The position numbers and the translations under genes are program-made. A DNA stretch of 64,000 nt from CAVTSA01 sp963737225 (lineage in GTDB: Bacteria > Chloroflexota > Dormibacteria > Dormibacterales > Dormibacteraceae): contig CAVTSA010000004.1 in assembly GCA_963737225.1 (NCBI GenBank), positions 434,001 to 498,000 on the forward strand, written 5' to 3'. A model generated the notes under the pieces. It worked only from the letters and a program-made list of their open reading frames with translations, did no database searches and was not told the origin of the DNA. Position 1 is the stretch's first letter, and every line of letters starts with the position of its first letter. Below are positions 1 to 9,035 of the stretch, piece after piece.

Positions 1-824
1 GATCCTCGAACTCGTGCGCGGTGCTCAGCCACTCGCCGCTCGCGATCGGGATCGGGGATCGGCGCGACAGCTCCCGATACCCGGCCAGGTCGTCCGGCCA
101 GAGCGGCGTCTCGACGAAGAACAGTCCGTAGTCGGCCCAGGTCTCGATCACCGCGGAGCGCGTGGTCGACCGATCGCCACGCGTAGACGACGTCTACCAT
201 GAGGGTCATCTCGTCGCCGATCGCGCGCCTCACCGCCGCGATCGTCTCGCCCATGGGAGCGTCTCCCACCGCCAGCCCGGTGCTGACGTAGGGCCCGGTG
301 AACGGGAGTTCGAGCTTGACCGCGCGAAACCCGGCATCGCGAGCCCACACGGCCTGCGCGACCAGTGCCTGCTGAAACTCGTCCAGCGTGCGCGCCTGAG
401 GGAGCAGGGATGCGTAGGGGGTCAGCTCCTGGCGGACAGGTTCACCCAGGAGCCGCCAGACCGGGACGCCGCGCGCTTTGCCGGCGAGGTCCCAGATCGC
501 CATGTCGACGGCGCCCATGGCATGGACCAGCGCGCCCCGCCGGCCGGTCATCGCCGTGGCCCGGTACACCCGCTCCCAGACCGCCACCGGATCCCCCGGA
601 TCCAGGCCGATCAGGACCTGGCCCAAACCCTGGTCCATGGTGTGGGTTCCGGGCGCCTCGATGCAGGCCCGGGCCACCCACGCGTTGACGTCACTCTCCC
701 CCACGCCGACCAAGCCTTCGTCGGTCTCGATCTCGACCACGATGTCGTCCTGTGCCGAGCTGGTGGCGTCGGCCTCGTAGCCAGGGTCGAGCAGCACGTG
801 GGTCCGGACCGCGGTGATCTTCAT
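1..824 (-). CDS. Mandelate racemase/muconate lactonizing enzyme family protein (3' end off the window, internal frameshift)
   Basis: Enolase-superfamily acid-sugar dehydratase or racemase, probably cytosolic. It starts at ATG 824 (MKITAVRTHVLLD). A barrel with the usual metal ligands is visible: MVDVVYAW (Asp), FFVETPLW (Glu) and IASGEW (Glu). About 275 residues of an expected 370 lie in the window. Near position 150-156 the frame changes: ...DHALR continues as VIETWADYGLFFVE only if one base is removed, so the copy as written is broken by one extra base. Both halves align with the same family, so I treat it as one gene. The gene at 6945-8063 is a second member of the superfamily. The substrate is unknown; the nearby permease and SDR may belong to the same sugar-acid or amino-acid pathway. 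Confidence 0.75.
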   Translation of the reverse strand, partial: MKITAVRTHVLLDPGYEADATSSAQDDIVVEIETDEGLVGVGESDVNAWVARACIEAPGTHTMDQGLGQVLIGLDPGDPVAVWERVYRATAMTGRRGALVHAMGAVDMAIWDLAGKARGVPVWRLLGEPVRQELTPYASLLPQARTLDEFQQALVAQAVWARDAGFRAVKLELPFTGPYVSTGLAVGDAPMGETIAAVRRAIGDEMTLMVDVVYAWRSVDHALRGDRDLGRLRTVLRRDAALAGRPGRVSGAVAPIPDPDRERRVAEHRARVRG

Positions 825-849
825 CGGGCCGCTCGATTGCGCCCGCCGA

Positions 850-2337
850 TCAAGGGCTCACCCGCGAGGGCTCGTCGGGGGTGATGGGGCGTTCGTAGGC
901 AACCTCGCCGGCCCGGATGAACCAGCCCTCCCTCCCGGAGAAGTGGGCGAGGAGGAGCAGCAGACCGCCGAGGGCGAGCCAGCCCAGCACGATCCAGGGC
1001 GCCGAGGCGAGCAGACCGGAGAGGCCCTGCAGGGAGAAGTAGGCGACGACGCAGATGGCGGCGGTGGAGATCACGGGGATGGCGATGTGCCAGAACCAGT
1101 TGAACTCATCTCGCCGCTCCGTCAGGTAGTAGCGGATGACCCCGATGTTCCCCGCTCCATACACGCCGATCAGTCCCAGCGTGATGACGATCCCGAGCCA
1201 GAAGAACAGCTCGGCGGGCCCGACCACGAACCCACCGATGAACACGATCAGCGTCGTGATCACCGTCTGCAGGATGACCGCGTGGCTCGGTGTCTTGTGC
1301 TTGGGGTGCACATAGCCGAGCCAGCTGGGCAGGGCGCCCGCCCGGCCCATGGAGAAGAAGACCCGCGTCGAGGCGTTCGAGCAGGCGAGGCCGACCGCGA
1401 ACGCGCTGTTGAGGAGCGCCAGGAGAATCAGCAGGTACCCGGTTCCCCACAGTCGCTGGCCCAGGTTGAGGAACGCGTTGACGTCCTTGCCCGCGAACGT
1501 CTGGTCGAAGGTGTTGATCCCCCACCCCACGGCGAGGCCCCAGGTACAGAAGATGTAGAAGGCGCCCATGAAGAGGAGGGAGATGATCACTGCCAGGGTC
1601 AGATTCCGGCGCGGGCTCCGGCTCTCCTCGGCCAGCGGCGCCACCGACTCGAACCCAGTGAACGCGAAGATCGCGAACACGACCCCCAGGGCCAGCCCGT
1701 GGACGCCGAATTTTGGGTCCACGGTGAACGTCCTCCCGGTGAACCCGCCGGGCCCCGGTGAGATAAACCCGCTGATCGCGAAGGCGAGCAGAATCGCGAT
1801 CTCGATCCCGCCCAGGATCATGAGGACCCGGCCGGAGACCTTGACCCCGCGATAGAGCAGGGCCGAGACGAAGATGATCCCGATCGACGCGATCACCCAC
1901 CAGGGGAGCAGGAAGTGATACCGCTGCTGGAGCGTCTCCTGGGTGATGATCCCGACGATGGTGAAGTTGATCGCGGCGCCTGTCGGGTCGTAGAGGAAGT
2001 AGAGCCAGGCGGTCAAAAAACCCAGCCTGGCGTGGAGCGTGCGGCTGACGTACGTGAAGTACCCGCCCGCGGAGGGGAGATGCCGGGTCAGCTGGATCAG
2101 GGAGAGGCCGATCGTGAAACAGACCAGGAACGCCAGGAAGTAGGCCAGACTGACCGAGACGCCGGCCTGGCTGGCGATGAACGTCACCCCGGTGAGGAAG
2201 CCGAGCGCGGGTGCGATGTGCGTGATCGCCTGGGCCAGCACCTCCCAGAAGCCGAGAGCGCCGGCCTCGAGGCTGGTCTCCGCGACGGTCACCGCGTCTG
2301 CACTAGAGCCGGTTCCGGTCACGCTCTTGTCCGACAT
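850..2337 (-). CDS. APC-superfamily amino acid permease
   Basis: Integral inner-membrane transporter of 495 residues with about 12 hydrophobic segments. The N-terminal part has the APC signature region (ITHIAPALGFLTG, then LPSAGGYFTYVSR). FTGFESVAPLAEESR sits at the usual place in TM6 and the loop after it. The family imports amino acids or polyamines by proton symport or exchange. It lies 25 bases upstream of the mandelate-racemase-like gene on the same strand and 22 bases after the SDR gene, so the three probably form one operon. The substrate cannot be read from sequence. Confidence 0.9.
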   Translation of the reverse strand: MSDKSVTGTGSSADAVTVAETSLEAGALGFWEVLAQAITHIAPALGFLTGVTFIASQAGVSVSLAYFLAFLVCFTIGLSLIQLTRHLPSAGGYFTYVSRTLHARLGFLTAWLYFLYDPTGAAINFTIVGIITQETLQQRYHFLLPWWVIASIGIIFVSALLYRGVKVSGRVLMILGGIEIAILLAFAISGFISPGPGGFTGRTFTVDPKFGVHGLALGVVFAIFAFTGFESVAPLAEESRSPRRNLTLAVIISLLFMGAFYIFCTWGLAVGWGINTFDQTFAGKDVNAFLNLGQRLWGTGYLLILLALLNSAFAVGLACSNASTRVFFSMGRAGALPSWLGYVHPKHKTPSHAVILQTVITTLIVFIGGFVVGPAELFFWLGIVITLGLIGVYGAGNIGVIRYYLTERRDEFNWFWHIAIPVISTAAICVVAYFSLQGLSGLLASAPWIVLGWLALGGLLLLLAHFSGREGWFIRAGEVAYERPITPDEPSRVSP

Positions 2338-2359
2338 CTCCAGTCCTCACACGTAGTCA

Positions 2360-3136
2360 TCACACGGACAGAACCATCTGCGCGGCAGCCCCACCATCGA
2401 CGTGATAGACGGCGCCCGTCGCGTACGAGGCGTCGTCGGAAAGGAGCCAGACCACCGCTTTCGCGATCTCTTCCGGCCGGCCGATACGACGCAGGGGCAC
2501 CTCCTTGTCGATCGTCGATCTCATCCCATCGAGCTCGTCCGCGGGCGTCGTCGCCCACATCAGTGGCGTGTCAATGGCACCCGGCGCCACCGCATTGACG
2601 CGGATCCCGAACGGCGCGTAGTCGACCGCCACCTGCCGCACCAGCGCGTTGATGGCGCCCTTGGAGGCGGTGTACGCGTTGGTCCCGCCTGGTATCGCGA
2701 CGTGGGCCACCGCCGACGAGGTGCAGACGATCGAGCCGCGCCGGTGCGGAAGCATCCGCCGCAAAGCCTCGCGCAGCACGAGGAAGGTGCCGCGCAGGTT
2801 GACCGCGATCACCTCGTCCCACTCGGCGGCCGCCTCCTGGTGGATCAGGCCTTCAGGGCGCGCGATGCCCGCGTTCGAGAAGACGCCGTCGAGCCTTCCG
2901 AAGCGCCGGTCGACCTCCTCGAATGCCGCCCGCACCTGGTCTTCCTGGCTGACGTCGGCCCGGATGCTCAAGAGTTCGCCGGCCCGCTGCTGGTCCTGCG
3001 GTTCGACGTTGCGATCGACGACCGCGACCGATGCACCGCGCCGCCGCAGCAGCTCGGCGGTGGCGCGGCCCATGCCGGAATTCCCGCCGGTTACCACGAC
3101 GGTTCGGCCCGACCAGTCCTGACCTGCGGCTTCCAC
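2360..3136 (-). CDS. SDR-family NAD(P)-dependent oxidoreductase
   Basis: Classical short-chain dehydrogenase of 258 residues, a soluble enzyme that oxidises an alcohol or reduces a ketone. The N-terminal Rossmann motif is VVTGGNSGMGRA, followed by FSNAGIA. The catalytic Ser is in CTSSAVAH and the Tyr/Lys pair in AYTASKGA. The C-terminus ATGAVYHVDGG is typical of the family. It is the first gene of the minus-strand unit leading to the permease and the enolase-superfamily gene, and is divergent from the FadR-type regulator at 3232. The substrate is not known. Confidence 0.92.
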   Translation of the reverse strand: MEAAGQDWSGRTVVVTGGNSGMGRATAELLRRRGASVAVVDRNVEPQDQQRAGELLSIRADVSQEDQVRAAFEEVDRRFGRLDGVFSNAGIARPEGLIHQEAAAEWDEVIAVNLRGTFLVLREALRRMLPHRRGSIVCTSSAVAHVAIPGGTNAYTASKGAINALVRQVAVDYAPFGIRVNAVAPGAIDTPLMWATTPADELDGMRSTIDKEVPLRRIGRPEEIAKAVVWLLSDDASYATGAVYHVDGGAAAQMVLSV

Positions 3137-3231
3137 CGTGCTTTCTCCCTGCCTCCGCTGGGATGATATCCCGACGTGGCGCGATGGTCAACCATCTGAC
3201 CGCCGGCAAGCTCCTATCATCCCCAAGGGCT

Positions 3232-3963
3232 ATGGGGTTGGACGCGCTGCCGAGAGTGTCGCGGGACTCGCGGCGGCAGGCCCTGACGCGTGTGCTGACG
3301 GACGCGATGGTGTCCGGTGCTCTGAAGCCCGGGGAGCGGCTGGTGGAGCGCGAGATCGCGGCCCGAACCGGGGTCAGCCGGGGACCCGTCAGGGAGGCCC
3401 TCCGCGAGCTCGAGCAGGCGGGGCTGATCGTGACCGTCCCCTACCAGGGGAGCTACGTGGCGGGGATCTCGGATGCCGAGGTGGACGGAATCGTGATCCC
3501 GATCCGGCTGGTGCTCGAGACCTTCGCGTGGAAACAGTCGGCGTCCACGCTCGGCGAGGCCGACTTTGCCTACCTCGCCGAGCTCGTGAGCCAGATGCAG
3601 CGAGCCGCCGACCTGGGCGATCTACCGGCGCTGGTCGAGATCGACCTCCGGTTCCATGGCCGCGTCATCGAGCGGGCCGGCAACCAGTGTTTTCAAATTT
3701 GGAGGACGATCGAACCTCGCGTTCGGGCCTACTTCGTCCGCGACGTCATGCGCCACTCGTCCCTGCAGGATCTGCCTCTGGAGCACGTCGAGCTGTTGGA
3801 AGCCATGCGCTCGGACGACGTGGCCAGGATCCTGCCGGTTCTCGATCAGCACATCCGGGAGGGCTCGTTCCTGCGCGGGCCGGCACGGGAGGAGAAGGAG
3901 GCGGAAGCGCAGGAACCGGCCGCGGTCGCTGAGGAACCGGCTCCGGTCGCCGCTTCGCGCTGA
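3232..3963 (+). CDS. GntR family transcriptional regulator, FadR/FCD type
   Basis: DNA-binding regulator of 243 residues. The winged helix is at the N-terminus (LKPGERLVEREIAARTGVSR, then PVREALRELEQAGL). An all-alpha FCD-like effector domain follows, with His residues in FHGRVIERAG and DQHIREG as candidate metal ligands. The tail is a Glu/Ala-rich extension of about 25 residues. Start uncertain: ATG 3232 gives the usual short lead-in to the helix; ATG 3184 adds 16 residues; neither has a clear ribosome site. It is divergent from the SDR-permease operon and probably controls it, as such regulators often control neighbouring dehydratase and transporter genes. Confidence 0.85.
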   Translation: MGLDALPRVSRDSRRQALTRVLTDAMVSGALKPGERLVEREIAARTGVSRGPVREALRELEQAGLIVTVPYQGSYVAGISDAEVDGIVIPIRLVLETFAWKQSASTLGEADFAYLAELVSQMQRAADLGDLPALVEIDLRFHGRVIERAGNQCFQIWRTIEPRVRAYFVRDVMRHSSLQDLPLEHVELLEAMRSDDVARILPVLDQHIREGSFLRGPAREEKEAEAQEPAAVAEEPAPVAASR

Positions 3964-3993
3964 ACGCTCGCTCCGGCGGGATTCCGACAAGCC

Positions 3994-5238
3994 TCAGTGG
4001 GATGCCCGGTCGCTGCGTGGATCCTCTGCAGCCTCGCTCTCCAGGGTCGCGAGATACCCGCTGAGCTCTTCGCCGTCCACACCGATTCGCCAGGGGCGCC
4101 GATCACTCAGCTCCGGCAGCAGATACGGCGTCTTCGTCAGGGAAGCCGTCACCAGGCAGACGGCCACCGCATCCGCCGAGATCTCCCCCTCCTCGAGCAA
4201 CCGCTCGACCGCCGCCGCGCTGAGAGCCGACGCCGGCTCGGCTGCGATTCCCTCGCGGCCCAGCGCCCGGACCGCGGCCATGATCCGCCCCTCCGGGACG
4301 GCCATGACGCGGCCTCCCGTGGCACGCACCCCCTTCAGCACTCGCGGATCCGCGGTCGGCTCCTGCGTCGAGAGCGCGACGGTGTGCACCTTGGGCCGCA
4401 CCGGCACCTCGCCGGATCCTGTGGCGAGTGGGTCACTCAACACGTCGACGCCCGTGGCCTGGCAGGCGACGATGCGAGGCAGCGCCCGGATGAAACCCAG
4501 CTTCAGGAGGTCCTCGAAGCCTCGCCAGATGCCGGTGAGCAGCTTGCCCGAACCGACCGGGACCAGAAGCAGGTCGGGCGCATCCCCGAGATCGCGCACG
4601 ATCTCGTAGGCAATGGTCTTGTAGCCCTCGACACCGAACGGGTTGCGGCCGTCGATGGGGCACCAGCCAGGGTGGGCGAGAACTCGCTCGAGCATCACGG
4701 CTCTGGCGTCCCAACCGGTTACCGCCGCCTGGCCTCCGTAGAGGCCCGTGAGGTAGAGAAAGGCGGAGGACATCTCAGGCGGATAGAAGAGGATGGAGCG
4801 CAGCCCGGCCGCACTCGCGTAGGCGGCTGCGGCCATGCCGTGGTTACCGGTCGACGTGCCGGCCAGCCCCCGAAACCCCAGGTCACGCGCCATGGTCGCG
4901 GCGACCGCCTGATAGCGGTCCTTGTGCGACCAGGTCGGATTGACGGTCTCATTCTTCCAGAGCACCCGACGCCCGAAGCGGTCCCTCAGCCGTTGGCTCG
5001 GCACGAGCGGCGTATCCCCCTCACCGATCGAGACCCGGTCGCTCTTCGTCGGGCCAGGCAGCAGGGCCCGATAGCCCCAAATCGTGTGCGGCTGTCCGGC
5101 CAGCCACTGCCTTCCCGCCTGCCGAACCGGATCGAGGTCGTACCGAACTTCGAAGCAGCCGCCGCACTGGCGGCAGGTGTGGAAGTAGTCCCCATCGACT
5201 CGCGTGCCGCAGCGTTCACACTGCACCGTCCAGCTCAC
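3994..5238 (-). CDS. Threonine synthase-like PLP-dependent enzyme with N-terminal zinc ribbon
   Basis: Fold-type II PLP enzyme of 414 residues. It opens with a CxxC...CxxC zinc ribbon (CERC, CRQC), as in archaeal and bacterial threonine synthases. The probable PLP lysine is in NPTWSHKDR, the phosphate loop region is STGNHG, and the PLP phosphate site is VPVGSGK. The usual PTGSFKDR motif is changed to PTWSHKDR, so the substrate may differ from O-phosphohomoserine. It starts with GTG 5238, whose GTGA overlaps the stop of the upstream aspartoacylase-like remnant. Alternatives are a serine/threonine dehydratase-like or beta-substitution enzyme. No hom or thrB gene is nearby, which weakens a biosynthetic role. 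Confidence 0.75.
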   Translation of the reverse strand: MSWTVQCERCGTRVDGDYFHTCRQCGGCFEVRYDLDPVRQAGRQWLAGQPHTIWGYRALLPGPTKSDRVSIGEGDTPLVPSQRLRDRFGRRVLWKNETVNPTWSHKDRYQAVAATMARDLGFRGLAGTSTGNHGMAAAAYASAAGLRSILFYPPEMSSAFLYLTGLYGGQAAVTGWDARAVMLERVLAHPGWCPIDGRNPFGVEGYKTIAYEIVRDLGDAPDLLLVPVGSGKLLTGIWRGFEDLLKLGFIRALPRIVACQATGVDVLSDPLATGSGEVPVRPKVHTVALSTQEPTADPRVLKGVRATGGRVMAVPEGRIMAAVRALGREGIAAEPASALSAAAVERLLEEGEISADAVAVCLVTASLTKTPYLLPELSDRRPWRIGVDGEELSGYLATLESEAAEDPRSDRASH

Positions 5239-5543
5239 CGCTCACCCCCTGACGTACCACCGGCAAGCGTCGTCGGCGCCGTTCCGCGCCCGGCTCTCAT
5301 CTCACGGGCCGACCGGTGTGCGCCTCCTTGCTGCCCCGCGACAACCAGGACGGGCGGGCCGTCCCCGGTGCCTCTCGCCACGTTGATCGGGATGGCGACC
5401 ATCGATCCGTCAGGCGTCCCGGCGACGGGCAGCTGGAAGACTTGCGACGTGCCCCGCGACGGCGCGCAGACACCGTGCCACGGGGCGCCGGCGGCCATAC
5501 CGCCAATAGCCGCCCCGGGTCGAGCGCTGGAGACAGCGGACAT
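5235..5543 (-). pseudogene. N-terminal remnant of a succinylglutamate desuccinylase/aspartoacylase-family gene
   Basis: The 102-residue frame from ATG 5543 contains VFQLPVAGTPDGSMVAIP followed by INVARGTGDGPPVLVVAGQ. This is the characteristic start of the AstE/AspA zinc-hydrolase domain. The family normally continues with HGDE, the first zinc ligands; here it reads QQGGA and stops after about 30 more residues, so more than two thirds of the enzyme is missing. The TGA overlaps the GTG of the threonine-synthase-like gene. It may be a decayed gene that still supplies translational coupling. Alternatively it is a small unrelated protein, but the motif match argues against that. The rest of the 5239-5664 stretch holds no other recognisable gene. 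Confidence 0.5.
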
Positions 5544-5664
5544 CGCGCGTCCTATTGTCGTGCGTCTTGTCGGGCGGCCTCGGGTCCAGCCTCGGTGATC
5601 GAGCAGGCGAAGTCGGGCGTCCTGGCTCAAGCGTCCCGCGCCGGGCCATGAAGCCACGTCGTGC

Positions 5665-6870
5665 GTGGCCACCGGTATGAAAACCGGCCCCCAATCGGTT
5701 ACCCTCCACGCAATGCTCGCAGGGGTAGCTGGGCATGCCGTACATCGGTCCAGGCTGGAACGTCTGGACAGAGGCGTGTTTGCGCGCACAGGCCCCCTCA
5801 TCGAGCTCCGACCCCGCCTCGCAGCCCGCCGTGAGGTTGCCGCGATCCGTTCCTTGAGACTCCTGGCAGCCCTCTTCGCCGCTCTCCTGTTGGGCTCGCT
5901 GACGATGCCGACCGCGTTCGCAGCCACCCGTGCCGGGACCCCCACGCCGGGACCAGATCCCAGCGGGCAGCTTTCGACACTGCAGCAGCAGCTGCGCCAG
6001 CAGCAGGCGACCATCAACTCTCTCGCGGACCAGGAGGAGAGCGAGCAGGCGTCGGTCGAAGCGCTCGCTTCCAGGGTTGCCGATGACCGGCAGCAGGAGA
6101 CGGCGCTCAACCAGCAGTTGGATCGGGTGGCCCGCATCGAGTACGAGCGCCCCGCGTTGACTCTGGTCACGGTCTTGAATGCCAGGAACCTTGGGCAGCT
6201 GTTGAGTGGGATGGCGCAGGCTCGCGTGATCGCGGAGCAGCAGCAGCACCTCCTCGCCTCGGCGACCGCGCTCAAGGCAAGCGACGAGCGGGATCAGACG
6301 GCGGCGCAGGCGCAGCTGCAAAAGATCTCGAGCCAGCAGGCGCAGGCCACTGCGATCGCGGCCAATACCCTGGTCGAGATCTCCACTCTGCAGACGCAGC
6401 AGCAGGCCGCCCAGCAGCAGGCGGCGCAGCAGCAGGCGACGCAGCAGAAGCCGGCTCAGCAGCACGCCGCGGCCCCCAGCCAGCCTGCGGTGTCCCGGCA
6501 GTCGACCACACCGTCGGTCACCGCCGCTGCCTCGATCACGCTCCGGCCAGGACCGTCGAACCCGAACCGTTTCAGTCCCGGGTACTGCACCTGGTACGTG
6601 GCCCAGATCTACAGCATTCCCTGGCTCGGGAACGCCAACCAGTGGCCCGCGGCCGCGGCCGCCGATGGACAGGCGGAAGGTCAGACGCCGGTGGTCGGCG
6701 CCATCATGGAGAGCGCTGACAGCGCGTTCGGCCATGTATCGGTGGTGACATCGGTGACCGACGATAACCATTGGACCGTCACCGAGATGAACTACGCCGG
6801 AGGTGTCGGTGTCACCGACACGCGCCACGTGACGCGGGCGACCTCGAACCTGGTCACGTTCATCTACTAG
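5665..6870 (+). CDS. Secreted coiled-coil protein with C-terminal CHAP amidase domain
   Basis: Likely cell-wall peptidoglycan hydrolase. A hydrophobic signal segment (LLAALFAALLLGSLTMPTAFA) lies about 65 residues after the first ATG. A long Gln-rich coiled coil follows (LQQQLRQQQATINSL, then QQQAAQ repeats near 6395-6460). The C-terminal CHAP domain has the nucleophile in GYCTWYVAQIY and the His in FGHVSVV. The layout resembles PcsB/CwlO-type hydrolases. Start uncertain: ATG 5665, ATG 5713 and GTG 5776 are all in frame, and TTG 5854 would begin right at the signal peptide. A GC hairpin follows the stop and separates it from the convergent enolase-superfamily gene. Confidence 0.82.
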   Translation: MATGMKTGPQSVTLHAMLAGVAGHAVHRSRLERLDRGVFARTGPLIELRPRLAARREVAAIRSLRLLAALFAALLLGSLTMPTAFAATRAGTPTPGPDPSGQLSTLQQQLRQQQATINSLADQEESEQASVEALASRVADDRQQETALNQQLDRVARIEYERPALTLVTVLNARNLGQLLSGMAQARVIAEQQQHLLASATALKASDERDQTAAQAQLQKISSQQAQATAIAANTLVEISTLQTQQQAAQQQAAQQQATQQKPAQQHAAAPSQPAVSRQSTTPSVTAAASITLRPGPSNPNRFSPGYCTWYVAQIYSIPWLGNANQWPAAAAADGQAEGQTPVVGAIMESADSAFGHVSVVTSVTDDNHWTVTEMNYAGGVGVTDTRHVTRATSNLVTFIY

Positions 6871-6920
6871 AGATAGCCGCCGCGACGGCGGGCGATCTGC
6901 TCTCAATGGGGCCTCCCGCC

Positions 6921-6940
6921 GGCTGACGCTTAGGTCAGCC
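6921..6940. terminator. Hairpin between convergent genes
   Basis: Perfect 7-bp stem GGCTGAC / GTCAGCC with a 6-base loop, in the 74-base gap between the convergent CHAP and enolase-superfamily genes. There is no U-run, so it could act as a weak bidirectional or Rho-assisted terminator. A second small GC stem (CCGCCG/CGGCGG) lies near 6889. Confidence 0.45.
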
Positions 6941-6944
6941 TCCG

Positions 6945-8063
6945 TCACCGGACGGAGTAGCGCTCGACGGCCTCCTCGTTCAGTTCGACTCCCAGTCCTG
7001 GCGCTTCGGGGACGCCGACGTAGCCGTCGACCGCGCGAAGCGGCTCGCGGACCAGCTCGGTCAGCATCGGGCTCGGCTCGACGCAGAACTCGAGCAGCGT
7101 GGTGTGGGGCATGCACGCCAGGAAGTGCAGCGACGCCGCGTGGTTGATGTGCGTGCTGTAGGAGTGATTGATGACCTGGCGGCCACGGTCGTAGGCGAGC
7201 CAGCCGATCTTGAGGGCTTCGGTGAGCCCACCCACGCGGCAGAGATCCACCTGCACGACGTCGACGTTGCCGCGGTCCATCAGGTCCAGGTAGGAGAGCC
7301 GGTTCGTCTCCTCTTCACCGGCCGCCACCCGCAGCGAGGTGGCAGCGGCGAGCTTGGCGTACCCGTCGTAGTCGTCTGGCCGCAGAGGCTCCTCGAACCA
7401 GTGGGGCCGATAGGGCTCCAATCGCTGAGCCATCTGGATGGCGCCCTTTGCGTCGCGGTAGCCGAGCCCGGCGTCCACCATCACGTCCACGTCCGGGCCG
7501 ACCGCCTCACGAACGGCCGCCATCTGCTCGAGGTCCCGGGCCCAGTCCGAACCCCAGCCATTCCATCCGAACTTGCAAGCCGTAAACCCCTCGGCCACAA
7601 ACCTCTTCGCCGACTCTGCGGACTCCTCGGGCGTGTCACCCCAGAGGAAGCTCGAATAGGCGCGCACTTTCTTGTGGAAGCCTCCGCCCGCAACCTTGTA
7701 GGCGGGCACTCCGAACGCCTTCCCGGCGATGTCCCAGAGGGCCAGGTCGATGCCACTCATCGCCTCGATCGCCGCGCCGCGGCGACCGAAAAAGATGGAT
7801 CCCTCGTACATCCGCTGCCAGAGGTGCTCTCGCTCGAGCGGGTCCCCACCCAGGACGCACTCACGCAGCCCGCGCGCCAGGAGATGCGAGCGTGGGGCCG
7901 TGATCGCTCCCAGGCAGGCGACGGGGCTCGCGTCCACCTGGCCCACGCCGGTGATCCGGGCGTCGGTCTCGACCTTGACGATCAGGGCGTCCTGGCTGGA
8001 ATCCGCCCGCTCGGTGACTGCGGGCAGCCGGACATGAGCGACGCGAACCTCGGTGATCTTCAC
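6945..8063 (-). CDS. Mandelate racemase/muconate lactonizing enzyme family protein
   Basis: Complete enolase-superfamily enzyme of 372 residues from GTG 8063, which has a G-rich ribosome site (GGGGG) 8 bases upstream. The frame stays open further upstream, but without family similarity. Visible residues: Lys in ACKFGWNGWG, metal Asp in VMVDAGLGY, Glu in WFEEPL, Glu in AAGEEE, Asp in VVQVDLCRVGG and His in NHSYSTHINHA. This set fits the mandelate-racemase subgroup, which removes the alpha proton of an acid sugar or similar carboxylate, usually as a dehydratase or epimerase. It sits alone between the CHAP gene and the TetR gene. The substrate is unknown. Confidence 0.88.
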   Translation of the reverse strand: MKITEVRVAHVRLPAVTERADSSQDALIVKVETDARITGVGQVDASPVACLGAITAPRSHLLARGLRECVLGGDPLEREHLWQRMYEGSIFFGRRGAAIEAMSGIDLALWDIAGKAFGVPAYKVAGGGFHKKVRAYSSFLWGDTPEESAESAKRFVAEGFTACKFGWNGWGSDWARDLEQMAAVREAVGPDVDVMVDAGLGYRDAKGAIQMAQRLEPYRPHWFEEPLRPDDYDGYAKLAAATSLRVAAGEEETNRLSYLDLMDRGNVDVVQVDLCRVGGLTEALKIGWLAYDRGRQVINHSYSTHINHAASLHFLACMPHTTLLEFCVEPSPMLTELVREPLRAVDGYVGVPEAPGLGVELNEEAVERYSVR

Positions 8064-8264
8064 TGCTGTTGCCCCCGGGTGGTGTGGATGGGAGACGGAC
8101 GCTGAGCGGCCCTGGTCACCCGCCGGCAGTCGTGCGGCTTGCCTGGCGGGCCGGGAGACCGGTGGATCGGTGATCGCGTCGAACCGCCCGCTCGCGCCCA
8201 ATTTTCTCATCGGCCGCGGGCGCGCCCAGGCACGCGTGCTCGTGGACACCTGGGACCTCCACGG

Positions 8265-8945
8265 TCACCCCGACCGCCCCGGCTCGACACCGGGGACGTC
8301 CTTCTTCAGGCCCGTATCAGGGCCGCGTGACGGCTGCGTGTTGCTCTCGCCGCCCAGAACGCGCTTCGCCGCCTCGTTGACGATCCGGACCACGGATGCG
8401 TGGTCGCGACCGGCCGCCAGATCCTCGTACGCCTCGAACGACGTCAGGACAAGCAAGAGGTCGGCAGCGGTCTCGACCTCGTCGGGAGCCGGGCTGCCCG
8501 TCCGGTCGGAGAGGCGGCGGATGACCGTGGTCAAGGCCTGCCGGCGGCGCGCATCGCGGTTGTACTGGCTGAGTTCGGGGTCCAGTGCGATCACCGCACG
8601 AAGCCGGCGCAGCACCAGCCGTTCGCGCTCCCAGAAGCCCGTGAACACCTCGATGACGATTTCGAGTCCGGCCATCGCATCTGTGGCGCGGAAAGCCTGC
8701 GGGAGCCTGCCAATGCCGCCGCCTGCCGCCAGATCGTCGGAGAGCGCCTCGACCAGCCCGCGCTTGGAGCCGAACTGGTTGTAGATCGTCATCCGCGCCA
8801 CGTCGGCGATCTCCGCGATCCGATCGACCGTGAACGTGACCGTGCTCTCGGCGCTCAGGACCGTCCTGGCAGCGGCGATGATCCGCCTCCGGGTCTCGGC
8901 CGCCGCGCTCTCCCGAGCTGAAGACCGGTAGGGACGTGGGCTCAT
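8265..8945 (-). CDS. TetR family transcriptional regulator
   Basis: Repressor of about 226 residues from ATG 8945. The N-terminal helix-turn-helix is VDRIAEIADVARMTIYNQFG, followed by SKRGLVEAL. The C-terminal ligand domain has no further recognisable motif, and the tail is polar. It is divergent from the DDN-type oxidoreductase at 9036. A palindrome in the shared 90-base gap is its likely operator, so it probably regulates itself and that gene. Confidence 0.9.
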   Translation of the reverse strand: MSPRPYRSSARESAAAETRRRIIAAARTVLSAESTVTFTVDRIAEIADVARMTIYNQFGSKRGLVEALSDDLAAGGGIGRLPQAFRATDAMAGLEIVIEVFTGFWERERLVLRRLRAVIALDPELSQYNRDARRRQALTTVIRRLSDRTGSPAPDEVETAADLLLVLTSFEAYEDLAAGRDHASVVRIVNEAAKRVLGGESNTQPSRGPDTGLKKDVPGVEPGRSG

Positions 8946-8958
8946 CGCTCGCTCAATG

Positions 8959-8985
8959 TACCAATATTGGGTATACTGACCATAC
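8959..8985. promoter_or_regulatory. Candidate TetR operator and AT-rich divergent promoter
   Basis: The gap between the TetR gene and the DDN-type gene holds a distinctly AT-rich patch. It contains the palindrome CCAATATTGG (8961-8970), extended imperfectly to TACC...GGGTA. TATACT (8972-8977), a good plus-strand -10 candidate, follows directly. A palindrome overlapping a promoter between a TetR gene and its neighbour is the usual arrangement for repression of both. Confidence 0.5.
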
Positions 8986-9035
8986 ATTTAATTCGAAGAG
9001 CCACGCGGTTGGCTCAGACCCAGAGAGGTGGCTTC

